Below are positions 35,551 to 47,758 of a stretch of 64,000 nt of DNA, piece after piece (within the stretch, counting starts at the first letter, position 1; each line of letters begins with the position of its first letter). The stretch is from Eurosta solidaginis (lineage: Eukaryota; Arthropoda; Insecta; Diptera; Tephritidae): assembly GCF_040869045.1 (NCBI RefSeq), contig NC_090323.1, positions 266,170,392-266,234,391 of the forward strand, in the 5' to 3' direction. Made by a program: the position numbers and the translations under genes. The notes below the pieces were generated by a model. That model searched no databases. It worked only from the letters and a program-made list of their open reading frames with translations, and was not told the DNA's origin.

Positions 35551-35695
35551 ATGTAGAAGTAAGAAGGAAAAGCATAGCATACGTAATACATTCACATACT
35601 AACTTTATAGATTACAAATGTATTTTAAGGGTTTTTGTAAAGCTCAAAATTTGCCAATATTACTTTATTTACAAACAATGAAAAATGTACATGGA

Positions 35696-35701
35696 AATAA
35701 A
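35696..35701 (+). terminator. Poly(A) signal of gene B
   Basis: A canonical AATAAA lies 146 nt after the stop of gene B and is followed by an A-run and a T-rich tract. Confidence 0.65.
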
Positions 35702-37388
35702 ATCAAAGTAAAAAAAAAAATTTAACGAGCAATAGTGTTGGTCTCAGTTTTATTATTCCTGCTTTTACATTCACAATATGTATATCTTTTTTCATTTATA
35801 TTATTATAATTGCAACAGATAATTTCCTTTTCTTCTTATCAGTTAATACAATTAGTATTTTAGATGTATATGTATATTTTTTTCTTTTTATTTTAATAGT
35901 TTTTGCAATAATTTTTCTTATATTTTATAGAATTTATCTTCCCGTGTTACATAAATTATATTTTTATTTTTAAACAATGTAGGTGACTGTGTTTAATTCG
36001 TTTCATCGAGTTTTTATTTGTTTTTAATAAGTATATTAAAGTCGTAGGACTTTTGCAAAATAAAGAAAAAAATGCAGCCGGTATTCAGTTAGTATCAGTC
36101 ACTAATGCTCTGGTGCTACGTGAAGAGCTATGAGGCAGCATAGGGATTGATTGTTAATAGAAAAAGGTCGTGTAGGATTAAACCTTTATTTTTCGGGCAC
36201 AATGTGTAAATAAATTTAATATTAAATAAACATAAATGCATTGTATGTATTATGTGTGCGCGGTGGCTAACAAGCAATTCCAGTTAATACAAAAGGCAAC
36301 GAGCAAAATAAAACGTACAAAAATTTAACAAATTTCAGTAACTTGGTGAAAATTTAAAACACCTCTACTAACAGTACATAAGTTTAATACGCAATTTTGC
36401 GCAGACTTGCTTTAGGCAATCGTTTATGTTTTAGTTATTTTTTTTTTAGAATTTTGCTTACATAATTTAATCGCTGTACTGCAATAAGCAGCGTGGCGCA
36501 ACTTTCGATACTTTTTGTAAATTATAAAAGAGTAGAAAATCTAAGTAGAAATTTACAAAAATGTGCAAATCGTTTAAAGTTTTCCATTAAACTTTTACAT
36601 ATTTTTTAGTTGCGTCAATTTCGTTTTATGATATATTCATTAAATTGTTTATTTTCGTTCTCGACTTTTTGTTACATGAAAATTTTTATATTTATTCATC
36701 ATTCCTATTTTACTGAAACTGAATTTCATCCCCAAAGCAGCTTTGCATTCAATAATAGATTTTACTCTATGAAAATTGAGTTTCGTCGCAAATACGCAAC
36801 TACAAATATATTCTTCTACATTTCACTTTTTTCAACTTAATTATTACATTTTATTACATTATTAAAAAGTATCTTAACGTTATTGAATGAACATTATTTG
36901 TTGATGTGGAGCATAATTTCTTGTAGTATATTTGTTGTATGTTGTTGTTGAAATAATTTGTAAACTAAAAAGTTTTGCATATAACTTATTTTAGTACATA
37001 CTCCATTTTACTGCATAATTAATAATAATAATGATATTGTTTGTTTACGTTGGTGTGCTTGTATGCATTGCCATAACATACACATATGCATATAAAAGTA
37101 AATTGGTATGTTCATGATGCGCAAATCAGTTACAATTGAAAATAAGAACAATTCATATATCATATATTTTGTTGTGTTAACAACGCGGCTGGTGATGCGT
37201 GCAAAACACATACAAAATATGTTTTTTGTTTTACTGTGTAAACTAATATATGTGTGTGTTTTTCGTGTTTTTGTGTTGTATGTGCGAGTGTTAATGGGAG
37301 TCAATTTAAGTCTACGGTCCACGTGTCGCTATAAATATAGTCGCACTGCATCTACAATTGAATGTAAGATCATATATCCCATTTATCT
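35702..37388. other. AT-rich space between convergent genes; Aps 3' UTR
   Basis: No coding frame is supported. Several TTTATT motifs (for example 36691-36696) are possible minus-strand poly(A) signals for Aps; which is used cannot be told from sequence. Confidence 0.45.
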
Positions 37389-38024
37389 TTATGTTTCTGT
37401 TGGAGTGACTGGTGGAGTTGCATTTGTAGATGTTGTATTACTTTTCGAATGCCTTAGTTGCATTAAATAGTGCCGCTGCGTTGGTTTATGTAGTGCCAAT
37501 TGTGTCAACGCATCATCAATTGAAAACCACTGCCTTTTACGGCCAATGCTTCGCGAATCTTCCCATTCTTCCAATTCATTGGTCACATTCATTACAAACA
37601 CCTCGGTGCGATGCATGTGCTCCCGATTCTGAAGTAATAAAAAAATAGTTTCCTCTGATGGGTATATTATCACTTTACAATTAAATATTGTGCTAACCTC
37701 AAAAACACCCAAACAACGACCAAGCTTGCCTACCACGCCAGCTTCTTCCAGCACTTCACGCACAGCCGTTACCGAAGGTTCCTCTTCAGGTTCAACACCA
37801 CCGCCAGGCACAATCCACAGCTCCGGACGACGCGAGGAGGTTACTAGAAGCACCTACACAAACGAAATAAAGTTTTCATATTTTAGAAATGTTTGTTAAA
37901 TGTTTGCGGGGAACATGTTTTTTACCTCTGCCTCGGCATCAGATCGCACACAAATGCATGCAGCACGACGGCGAAAGCCATCCTTATCGTAAATTCGTGT
38001 AGAGTTTGGCTTTTCCTTGACCAT
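37389..38024 (-). CDS. Aps: Diphosphoinositol polyphosphate phosphohydrolase (Nudix), Aps orthologue
   Basis: Three coding exons on the minus strand, 37926-38024, 37698-37853 and 37389-37628, give 164 residues. Introns of 72 and 69 bp have GT..AG borders. The protein starts MVKEKPNSTRIYDKDGF and contains a complete Nudix box (G51 to V73, REVLEEAGV at 65-73) that binds the metal ions, preceded by LWIVPGGG. Nudix enzymes of this (DIPP/Aps) group remove a phosphate from diphosphoinositol polyphosphates and also cleave diadenosine polyphosphates. Length and sequence agree with Drosophila Aps. The start codon directly follows TTTATTTTAG on the minus strand, an acceptor, so a non-coding 5' exon lies farther right. 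Gene B converges from the left; the space between (35.7-37.4 kb) holds both 3' UTRs. Confidence 0.93.
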
Positions 38025-38957
38025 CTAAAATAAAGAACTGTGTAATACATTTGTACATGTAGAAATTTACATGCTTATGCGCACTGGATTTTTTATAAAA
38101 TAAGCTAAAATTTCTAATTACTTCATACGATTTTTACAGCAATCATATGGCAGAGTAAATTACTATCTTCGATTGGCAATATTTGTCACTTGACTTTTGG
38201 CTCTGTATCTGGCTACATTCCATTTCAATAAACATACACACATATTTATAAGTATTCAAATGAGGTTAACGGAAATTTGTTTCAGCAGCTGAACAGCCGG
38301 TGTTCAAGTATCTACAAGTCATGCCCCTCCCGAGCTTGAGTATAAAATAATGTACACATTGTATATGAAGAGATAAGAACTGACCCCTGCCATTGTTTGT
38401 TTAAATAATTAATTTTTGTATTGAATGTGCAGTAAAATGCACGTGATTTCCGTCTGCTATGTTATGAAATATATTGTTTATTTGTATATAAAGATAGGTA
38501 TGCGATTTTTGCTTTTTTTCTATTCGGTTTTACCTAATCCGTGGCGATATCGCAAGTGCTTCTTGAAATGTGCACATGCTGAGGATATTCTGTGTGCGCA
38601 TGTCGTGATACAATCTACTACAGCGAATAACTAAAGATAATCACAATGTTCTGAGAATGCAAAAAACTTACTTACGCATCAATGGGATTTTTATTTTTTA
38701 TAACCCTTTTTTGTCATTAGTTGAGGTGTTATTTAACTAAGTAAAGCGAACAAAATACAAACATCTTCTGCCATAGGGATTCACGGGATTGATAAAGACA
38801 ACTCATAGCTACCGCGACCCAATTGTGAATCTTTCATACGAGAGGCGAATATTTTACAAATATGCATGTTTCATACACATATTTAGCAGGCGAAGCTCTG
38901 GTGAGCCCAAGTTCCTCATGCAACTGGGGGGTGGGGGCGGGATAACCCAAAAGATTC
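38025..38957. other. Non-coding DNA upstream of Aps coding region
   Basis: Expected to contain the first intron, and perhaps the non-coding exon, of Aps. I could not place the exon or a promoter with confidence. Confidence 0.35.
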
Positions 38958-39110
38958 AATATGATCAAATTAAATTGTTCGCGAGATGGTCCGGCTAGTA
39001 TCTTAATGGCGCTGGTTTCAGCAACGCCCGGATCTATATCCGGCAAAGGACCGTCAACATCGATAACACTCCCCAAAACTTTCGGAGAGTATCCTTATCT
39101 CTACAACATC
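38958..39110 (+). repeat. Dispersed retroelement 3' end, copy 4
   Basis: Has GATGGTCCGGCTAGTATCTT, GGATCTATATCCGGCAAAGG, CATCGATAACACTCCCCAAA and the end TCTCTACAACATC. It is in the same orientation and order as the copies at 17.8, 28.9 and 34.4 kb. Confidence 0.7.
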
Positions 39111-39264
39111 AGCCAAAGCATTTGGTTCAAATCTCACCATCAGATTTTAGTAGTATCAAATTCAGTAGGGTAGAGTTGTTGTGCAGTCGTTCAAAAGCCT
39201 CAATTTGTGGACGTGAATTTCAATAGCCAATAAGCTTGAAATATTGTAGAAAATGGAGAAGAGA

Positions 39265-39590
39265 ACTTCGGTCGCCATAGTGCGGCGGTAGCGCCTAGCT
39301 CGCCTACCGCAATGATGGTTCTGGGTTCAAGGCCCGGTAAAAGCACCATCAAAATCTTTAGAAGTTTTTTCGATTAGAACAAAAAATTTCAAAGCGGGAC
39401 CCTCTCGGAGGTGGTTTAGCAAACACTCCGAGTGTATTTGTGCGACGAAAAACTTCCCAGCGAAAATTCACTTGCATGTAGGTTCCGTTCCGTTTGTAGG
39501 AAACAAACTAAAGTGGTATGACACAAATTGGAAAAAAGCCTGGCCTACATCTCCTCGCAGATATATTGAGCATTGTTGTTGTTGTAGCAG
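39265..39590 (+). mobile_element. tRNA-derived SINE
   Basis: The head contains a B-box match, GGTTCAAGGCC (39324-39334), and an A-box-like TAGCGCCTAGCTCG about 35 bp before it, the internal RNA polymerase III promoter arrangement of tRNA genes. No full tRNA cloverleaf can be formed. A unique body of about 240 bp follows and ends in a (TTG)n-type tail at 39567-39580. It lies immediately after a LINE 3' fragment. Confidence 0.6.
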
Positions 39591-42170
39591 TGAACCTTGT
39601 ATTTAAGTATTATTTTTCTTGGGCACATTAAAAAACTTAGAAGAAATCTATTCTAAATTTAAGTACAAATTAAAAGGAATTAAAAACCTTTCAAATAACT
39701 TTTTGCACTTTGGTTTTGAAGGAAAAGTTCTTTTCAAACCACCGTATTGCGTTCAGACTACAAGTCAAACTTTATGAAATTTCTCCGTCCAAAGGCTGTT
39801 ATTACAATTCACAACGCTGTCTTGTTCCTTTTAGTTGTTTTACACCTAGCACAAACTTTTTTACACTTAACATATTCAAGGACTTAAATCATTTATATAA
39901 CGACTTACTAGTACATAAAAAAATTTATGACAGATAATTACTAACCTTTAACTTGTAAGGAGTTGAAAGAGATGTGTATGTTATTGTTATAAGTATAGCT
40001 TCTTCAAAGTTAACCCTCACGATGTATCAGCAAGATTCGTTAAATGTTTCTTAAAATGTCCTTCTGCTCCGCAGGGGAATTGGAAAAACGGAAGATTCCA
40101 AACTATTCAATACTAGTTAAAAGCTTCGCCACAATTAGAAAGCGTAAAAATATTCACAAAAATTATTTTGCCACTACAAGAATAAAGAAAATATTGGTCA
40201 GTTACACATGCATTCATACATATATTTCATCATAAGTTATAATAACAAGAACTTGAAGTAAATAACAATAAAGATAAAAGCAATTTACGGCGCCTCATTT
40301 TGGGTGGGTGCTTTTGCGCTCATCCATCATTGAGACGTACATACTTACATGTGCTGACCGGGTAGTTGGTCGATAAGTATGTGGGACTCAGTTAAACGGC
40401 CAGCAGCGTGCAATTAATAGGAGCACAGGAAGAAATCAGAAAATAAAGAACGACGTAAGAAAGTTTTAAATTGTGCAAAAAATTGTGGGGAGAAGTGGCA
40501 AAATCGTGTTTAGCTTTGCAATCTCAGCATTTTGTGTGATTTTTTTGTTTTGCGTTTATGCCTGCTACTCTTTGCAAAACGGCTGCTTGTACAGATGTTC
40601 TTGTTACTTTTTACAAGTCAGTATTGGTGATTTTTCACTGCTGTCGGCTTTGTGTGTTGTTTCTTTTTTTCTGGTGAATGTAGCTTTTCTTTTTATATAT
40701 ATTTTTTAATGTTTCTTTGTCTGCGTTGTCGTTGAGCAAAGAAATAGGTATTATTTCAGACTTTGCTTATCTATCGCCTGGTTTTGTTTAAACACCTGCT
40801 CCCATCTTTCGTTCTGGCACACGGTCGCGGCTGTGTCTTTTGTGGTGGTGGCGGCGGCTGCACTTAAACTTTCACTAAAAAAGTTTCTTGCAAATTTTTC
40901 TGCTCGTTAACGATGCAGAAAAAGCAATTTTCTTTCTTAATACAAATTCCACACTTTTTTTATTACTTCACAGCAAAAATAAATGGAGTACAGAAAGAAA
41001 TTGCACAAAATTTGACAATCATAAACGTGCAATTTGGCAGCACTTTTTTCCATTTGTAGGTTATGTTGTCAAAATGACACCGGTTTGTTGACAGTACACT
41101 GCCTACTCTACCAGAACAATCTCGGGTAGATATCCGGAGTTATATACAATATGTAAAAAACAGTTTCCATAGAAAGTTTCTATGAGTTTTCTTAAGGCGA
41201 ATTTTCAGTCGTATCATAAACTGGCAGGAAAATAGGATCTACCCTATCCTCTTTACTGTTCCCCTACTCATTTATCCCGATGAATTAGAGATGTACATAA
41301 ATAAAATGGGTGAGAGACTACGGGGAAAAGAAAGATCACATGTACACCTCACTTTCATATTAGGTTCAGAAAACTTGGCTTAAGTATTTTGGTCTTGTTT
41401 CGTATTTCTTTTAAACAATCTTGAAAATAACAGTGCGAACACTCCGCCTTGTTTAACCCGCTGTTGAATTGCTCTTAAAGCCATTTCTACATATCTCGCT
41501 GGTTTCTCCCTAATGATGGATCAGCCGGTCCCGCAATTTGTAATCCACAAATGATTAATTTTTTTTAAGTTTGTGGCTTTGTATAATTTTTTAGGGCTAC
41601 CAATACCATTAGTCTCGCAATTATCCGAACCACTTCCAAGAATATATTATATAAACTTAAATTAAAAATGAAGAACAATTTTTAATCAATATACGTAGAC
41701 TGGCTGCGAGTGCACCTAAACTTTAGGTAACTAGACCAGTATCCTACTCTAGCTTTCTAGCAGTACAACGCTTTGGGCAACTTTCGAATTGTTAAAACTT
41801 TGCAAATTTCTTTGACAAGCTAAATTGTTTGTTTTGCTTTTAGTTTATTTTCCTTTGCAATGGTTATTGGAAACCTCTTCAAGTGCAAGTAGATAGTTCA
41901 ACTCCCAGTAGTCGTGCATATTTTCGACCCTACGTCGGGAAGGAACCGATGCCAATACCTCCACTGTAAGTGGTGAGCCATTGCAACCGCCTTACACACA
42001 TCCTTATTGAATTAAACATTCACCTCACCTATAGCCAATGGTCTCAAGGCCTAAGAGTGCATATTTCATGTACGTAACATTCGCATAATGAAATAAATAA
42101 AATATCTTTATTTTCATTTTCTCATATTTGACATTTAAATCTTGATTTAAGGTGTGTGCACATTAAGCAG
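39591..42170. other. Non-coding DNA, no gene seen
   Basis: No protein or RNA gene recognised. A less AT-rich patch at 40,280-40,880 (including a GGTGGTGGCGGCGGCTG stretch) could contain the promoter and 5' exon of Aps. This is only positional reasoning. Confidence 0.3.
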
Positions 42171-42210
42171 CGCGACATGTTGTGGCAGCGGAGCTTCACT
42201 TTTTTGCGTA

Positions 42211-42572
42211 TCTATCAAAGATTATCGAAAAGTAAAGATGTTGCAGGGACGAAAAGTTGTGTGAAGCAAACTTCATAAAACTTCTAGTAGGTCACATTCA
42301 CCACTTACCACAGCAGAATTTGTTAACTACCACTGTCTGTATTTGTTATTTAATAATTATTTGTAAACTTTTTATTCAGGTAATGTGTTCAGAATTTTAA
42401 CTTTTACTCTCTAAAACTCCAATCAGTGCATTTATGTGCTTAAATTATGTTAAAAATTGAGTTAAATTTTTGGTGTGGTGAAAGTGACCTACTAGAATTT
42501 TGTTACGCTCTGCTGCTTTCCACCGAAGTTTGCGTCTGCAACATCTTTCCTTTTCGATAATCTTTGTATCTG
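42211..42572. repeat. Foldback repeat, arms about 95-100 bp
   Basis: The left arm 42211-42305 (CAAAGATTATCGAAAAGTAA, then CTTCTAGTAGGTCAC) is matched in reverse complement at 42473-42572, with substitutions and small gaps. The 170-bp spacer is AT-rich. A non-autonomous inverted-repeat element is likely. Confidence 0.65.
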
Positions 42573-44229
42573 TCAACATTAGTTCCATTCCAATGAAGCG
42601 TGATCCAGATACAGACATAAATTATAATGCAAACGCAACAAAAACGCTGTGATCCTGATATCTATCTGGATCAGTTTCGGATCAACAAATCAACAAATAT
42701 ATGCAAAAAGCATCTTGCTGCGTAGTGTTTTGCAACTCAGTGTATCCTTAGCTTCAACGGTATGCTTCACAAAAATTTAAATTTCAACTTGCACATGCCA
42801 AATCGAAATTTTCCAGTGGTTTTGGCTATTTCTCCATTGAGGCAAATTTGTGCCAGCCATAGTATGCATTATTGTGAACATGCCTATATATTTCCATGTG
42901 GCATCATTATCAAACAGTGCTGTCAAGTTAGATGTGTCTAAGGTTTTCCGTAGAGTTGGGTCGTTTCGTTCTGAACTTGTTCAATTGACCGGGTCTTTCA
43001 GCTGAACAAGTGAACTAGATCTTTGATTTCGGTTCTATTTGTTCTTTTAGTTCGTTTTATCTAATGTTATTCTTTCTCTCATCTCGTTCGCGAACATACA
43101 TACGTAAATTCATACATACATACGCAGAAATTCACAGTGAGCACGAATGTCGATGATTCCACTTACACTAAAGATATATATGTGTGGTCATCTTTGTGTG
43201 TGGCATTGCTACACCAATATATGTATGGACTATTTATGAAAAACATGTTTTGTAAGAAACTAATTATTACATTTATTAAGCTTGAAAAGTTCATATTTAC
43301 AATTTGTGTCTGTATTCTTTCAATTTCCTGGATCTTCCGAAATTTGTAACTTTTTTTTAGTTAATTATAGATATATATATTAACTTATTTATTCGTAACA
43401 CATTTAAATATACCTACACAAAGCATTGCCGCATACACGCCCCCATCTATACTTGTTGGCTTTTTTCGCGGGTGCGAGGAGCAGTGATCAAATTTGCTTG
43501 AAAAAAAAAAGAACAGATGAACAAAAAGAACAACTTGTTCGTTCATCAGAAAAAGAACGAAAGATTCGAATCTCTGAAATGAACGAAAAAGCACAACTCT
43601 AGTTTTCAGGAAACGCAAGAAAGTATTACCAACTCATTTTATTATAAAAAGGTTGTGATGTAAATTTGGTTTTTGGGGAAAACCCACTATTCCTTTATAT
43701 TATTATTATTATTATTATTATTATTTATTATTACTTCCATTGGCCTTTTTTTTTAACCCAACGGATTAAAGCCGGAGTCATTGGGGCCGTATGTCGTATC
43801 GCTGTATCCGTATCCCTAACGTAATCAGCTATTTATCGTTACGACGGTAAACCAAACCCAATTGGTTGGCTACGATACGGTTACGACCTTAGCGGCACCA
43901 ATAATCGATTGCATTGATTCTCGTAAGATTGGTCGAATCAGCTGTTATAAGGTTACCGATACGGTTACCGATAAAGCACCAATGTCTCCAGCTTAATACT
44001 CTCCAAAACCCGCCCAACCGACATGAGGGGCGCATCCGCATGACGCACGGATTTTGTTTTTGCCGAGTTTTTGAAAGGCGGAATTTTGTTAAGCGTCGAG
44101 ATCTAAAACTGCTCAGCTACAGAATAAAAATCATCAGCTGAGTATTATATATATAACAGATGAAAATTATGCAGATTATAAATTGTTAAATAAGTTAACG
44201 CTTTACCATATAAAAATTTTTTTTATTAA
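42573..44229. other. Non-coding DNA with a (TTA)n tract
   Basis: No gene supported. A trinucleotide TTA/ATT microsatellite lies at about 43,697-43,735. The MITE at 43.77 kb is listed separately. Confidence 0.4.
43766..43996. mobile_element. Small MITE with about 20-bp inverted ends
   Basis: The left end TTAAAGCCGGAGTCATTGG resembles the right end on the minus strand, TTAAGCTGGAGACATTGG. Between them are repeated GGTTACCGATAC and CGTATCGCTGTATCCGTAT motifs in both orientations. The superfamily is uncertain; the terminal TTA/TAA could be a 3-bp target duplication. Confidence 0.5.
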
Positions 44230-44974
44230 GCTAGGATAGGACAGTTTTCCTTATAGTAAAAAGTGAATCCGTTATATCAAATGAATTCGAATCAGAGTTA
44301 AAATCATGACACAAACAACGAAAAGTAAATGCACCTTTTTTCGAAAATAGTTCTAGTTCGGAATTAGTTCTGCCTCAAAAGAAGAGGTTTGTAATGTATT
44401 GACGCTCGTGATGGGACATTGAAGTTTACTTCGTTCAAAAGAAAGGGCCATGAAGTTGGTGCATTCAGTAGTTTAGCCATAAATAATATGCCTAGCATTT
44501 CTCTACGACTAGCGAGAGTTGGAAGATTGGTAAGCTTTAACCGACTAGTATAAGGTGGAAGATTACACGCAGTCCCAATGAAAATTCTTTAAGAAAAAAG
44601 TAAAAATTGCTTCTCTATTGACTCAAGCCTACCTGCATGAACTTGATCGCGGATTCCAGACTATTGATCCGTCTTCTAGTATCGGACTAACTAATGTTGT
44701 AAAAAGGGCTTTGATTACATAAGGGTCATTAAATTCTTCACGAATGGTAGAACACTTCTAGCCTTATTGGCTGTACTCATAATATGAAGATTGAAAGTAA
44801 GTTTAGCATCCATCGTGACTCCCAAGTCAACAAAATCATTTACTGATACAAGGTTAGGTTAGGTTCAACTGGGCGGTCCATGAGAGCCTCACATAGACTG
44901 ATTGAGTCCGTAGTGTTACCAGAAGTTTGTTTTAACGAACAAACTAAAAAATCCTATCAAAAACCAGGACCTAT

Positions 44975-45700
44975 GTTATGAAATAACTCCGTCCTCTTGG
45001 CAAATACTAGAAGCTTCCTAGGACTTAAGCCACTTGCTGCTTCTAGATCTGACAGTTGTATCACTCCTAAAAGCTAGAGTCTTAGCCTGGCAAGTGCAGG
45101 GCACGAGCACAGAACGTGCTCGATCGTTTCCTCCTCCAACCCGCACTTCCTACATCTGCTATCACTGACCAAGCCTAATTTAAAGGCATGTGACGCCAGA
45201 AGGCATTGTCCAGTCAGAATACCCGTAATGAGTCTACAGTCCTCTCTTTTTAATGATAGAAGCAACTTTGTTAGTCTAAGATTGTAAGGCCTACACATAA
45301 TTTTCGACACTTTACAGCCCCGCGCTTGAACCCACGCCTTTCCCGCTTGGTCGTCATGTGCACCTCTCGCCTTCGCTTAATCTCGCCCAGTCTAATCGGG
45401 ACGTCTTCGGAGCAAGCTTCAAGGGATGCGCCCTTTTTAGCTAGTTCGTCCGCTTTTTCATTCCCATCTATTCCCATATGCCCTGGCACCCAATATAGAT
45501 GTATGCTTCTCCCTGTCCCGATTCTCTCCAGAGACTGCTTATGCTCTAACACGCATTTAGATGCTGTGCTATGCGAGATTATTGCCTTAATTGCTGCTTG
45601 ACTGTCAATATAAATGTTAACACGGTTGCAGCTTAAGCTTTTCTCTTACAGGGTTTCTACTGCTTTGGTTACGGCTAATATTTCCGCTTGGAAAACGATA
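44975..45700 (-). pseudogene. LOA-like LINE ORF2, RNase H and CCHC tail
   Basis: After the frameshift the RNase H domain continues (IDSQAAIKAI near 45,580, then YWVPGHMGIDGNEKADELAK in 45271-45552). A second shift leads to 45074-45310 with CRKCGLEEETIEHVLCSC, the Cys/His motif shared with the fragments at 1.6 and 4.6 kb. Confidence 0.8.
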
Positions 45701-47530
45701 CAGTAATCCGCAGCCTGTAGGATCTGCTTATTTCCGGATCAGCACAGTATAACACAGACCCTACTCCTTCCACTACCTTGCAACCATCTGTGTACACATG
45801 TATCGCCTCGTACACCATTTGCGCACACTTGCAGCAACCGTCCATCTCTATTGTGGCCTTAAGATCTCCCTCGAAGCGCAGATAGGGAATCAGGTAGTCT
45901 GTTCGTCTTGTGATTGATGACGCAATAGTACTATGGTCATATGGTCGGCGCTCAAGCTGCCACGAGGCACGGAGCCTGGTTGCGGTTGTTAATGCCTTGT
46001 TCTTTGCTACCAGGTCTACAGGTGGAATGTGCAGAATGGCATACACAGCAGCCGCCGGGGTTATTTTCAGGGCTCCCGTAATGCTAAGCATCGATAGTCT
46101 GCATACCCCCTCTAATTTTTTGAGGTATGTTGTTTTTTGTGTGGCTTTCCACCAAACAAGAACTCCATAGTATAGAATAGGGCTTACAATCGCTGTAAAA
46201 GCCCAATGAGAAAGAGAAGGCGATAGGCCCCACGTACACCCCAGCATCCTTTTACATGCATAGAGTGCCGTTGAGGTCTTCTTGACCCTCTCCTCCACGT
46301 TGAGCTTCAATGACAGCTTACTGTCTAGGATAATTCCTAGATATTTTGTGCAAGGTTTCTCCTGTAAGGTCACCCCTCCTAATTTAGGCCTAGTCCAATT
46401 TGGGACCTTGTACCTCTTTGTAAACAAGACCATATCCATCTTCTCCGCATTGACTTTCAACCCGACATTAGATGCCCAGGTATGAATATCCCGAAGCGCC
46501 CGATCCATCAAAGAACTAATCGTTGGAAGGCACTTTCCACTTATGACAATTGCAACGTCATCTGCGTAAGCCGTAAGTTTTACGGGTCCCTCATCGAATC
46601 GCCGGAGTAGTTGGTTGATGACCAGCGTCCACAGCAGAGGTGATAGCACCCCTCCCTGGGGCGTGCCACTGTCCACTCATTTCGTGGCCTCGTACAATCC
46701 CCATTGTAATTTAATCTTTCTGCAATTTAACATGCAGCCGATCCATCTGATTAAGGCAGGATGTACTTTAATGTAATTAAGACCATCCATAATCGCCCAT
46801 TTTGCAACATTATTGAAAGTCCCGGCAATGTCCAAGAAGACTCCTAGAGCATACTCCTTATATTCCAGGGATTTCTCTATGCTTATTACCACCCTCTGCA
46901 ATGCGGTGTCTACCGACTTGCCTTTGGTGTACGCATGCTGTGTTGAGAAGATCAGCTTTTCATCCTCGTTGGACTTTATGTACACATCTATCAGCCTCTC
47001 AAAGGTTTTGAGCAGAAATGATGTTAAGCTAATTGGTCTATAGTCTTTGGGATGCACGTGACCGATTTTCCCCGCCTTTGGTAGGAAAGCTACACGAGCA
47101 GTTCTCCAAGAGTGCGGTACAGGATTCAGCTTTAAGCATCCATACTATTTTAAGCCATTCCACGACCGCCATACTTGAAACTTGTAGCATGGCCGGGAAT
47201 ATACCGTCTGGGCCCGGCGATTTATACTTAGAAAACGTTTTAACTGCCTATCTTGGTATCGGTCACCAAGCCCGGCACTACTAGCTCCGTGATCGAAGTG
47301 TGAGTGATGTCTGCTGGCTCTTCTAAACCGTCTCCCGATGGGAAATGTGTGTCGAGAAGCACGTCAAGGGATTCCTCACTATTACGTGACCATTCCCCGT
47401 TCTCTTTCTTTATTAGTCCCGGGACTATGCTTCCTTTTGCTATGACTTTTCTCAACCGTGCTGTTTCGCTGGAGCACTCTATGTCCGTACAGAAATTTTC
47501 ATGAGTTTCTCTTCGCCCTGGTAATTTCAC
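45675..47530 (-). pseudogene. LOA-like LINE ORF2, reverse transcriptase domain
   Basis: The linker frame 47240-47530 leads into the RT: KDYRPISLTSFLLKTFERLI, LDIAGTFNNV (motif A), GTPQGGVLSPLLW (motif B), AYADDVAIV (motif C), KYLGIILDSKLS and SPILYYGVLVWW. All seven-block landmarks are visible, but a single in-frame TGA at 46677-46679 lies just before motif B. It could be a one-base change from CGA. The frame then enters RNase H (HVYTDGCK) and is lost to a frameshift near 45,705. Confidence 0.85.
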
Positions 47531-47623
47531 ACTTGTTGATCCTCAGTAGATCCCTGTACTCGTCGCGACACGTTTCGATTTGCGCGGTCTTCAACATTTC
47601 TTTTATTTAAAACAATTTCTTTT

Positions 47624-47758
47624 CATTTAAAAACAAAAACGTTGTTTAAATTTTTCCCAAATTATTAAATAAATTATAAAATTAAAAATTGCTTGAAATA
47701 AATGTTTTCATACATTTAAAGCGATACGGGCAATCCCCGGCAAACTCATATAAAAGCA
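47624..47758. mobile_element. 135-bp insertion with 15-bp duplication inside the LINE
   Basis: AAAACAATTTCTTTT occurs at 47609-47623 and again at 47759-47773. Between them is an AT-rich insert with one GC-rich patch (GGGCAATCCCCGG) that interrupts ORF2 between endonuclease and RT. The duplication marks a short retroposed sequence; its family is unknown. The junctions also mimic intron borders on the minus strand (CAG|GTAAAA at one end, AAAG at the other), but the direct repeat makes insertion the better reading. Confidence 0.65.

Noticed and set aside
39265..39340. A functional tRNA gene
   Set aside because: Boxes A and B are present but no acceptor stem or anticodon arm can be formed; it is the head of a SINE.
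40380..40430. TCAGTT initiator-like sequence as an Aps or other promoter
   Set aside because: No downstream promoter element or TATA box at the right distance, and the strand does not suit Aps.
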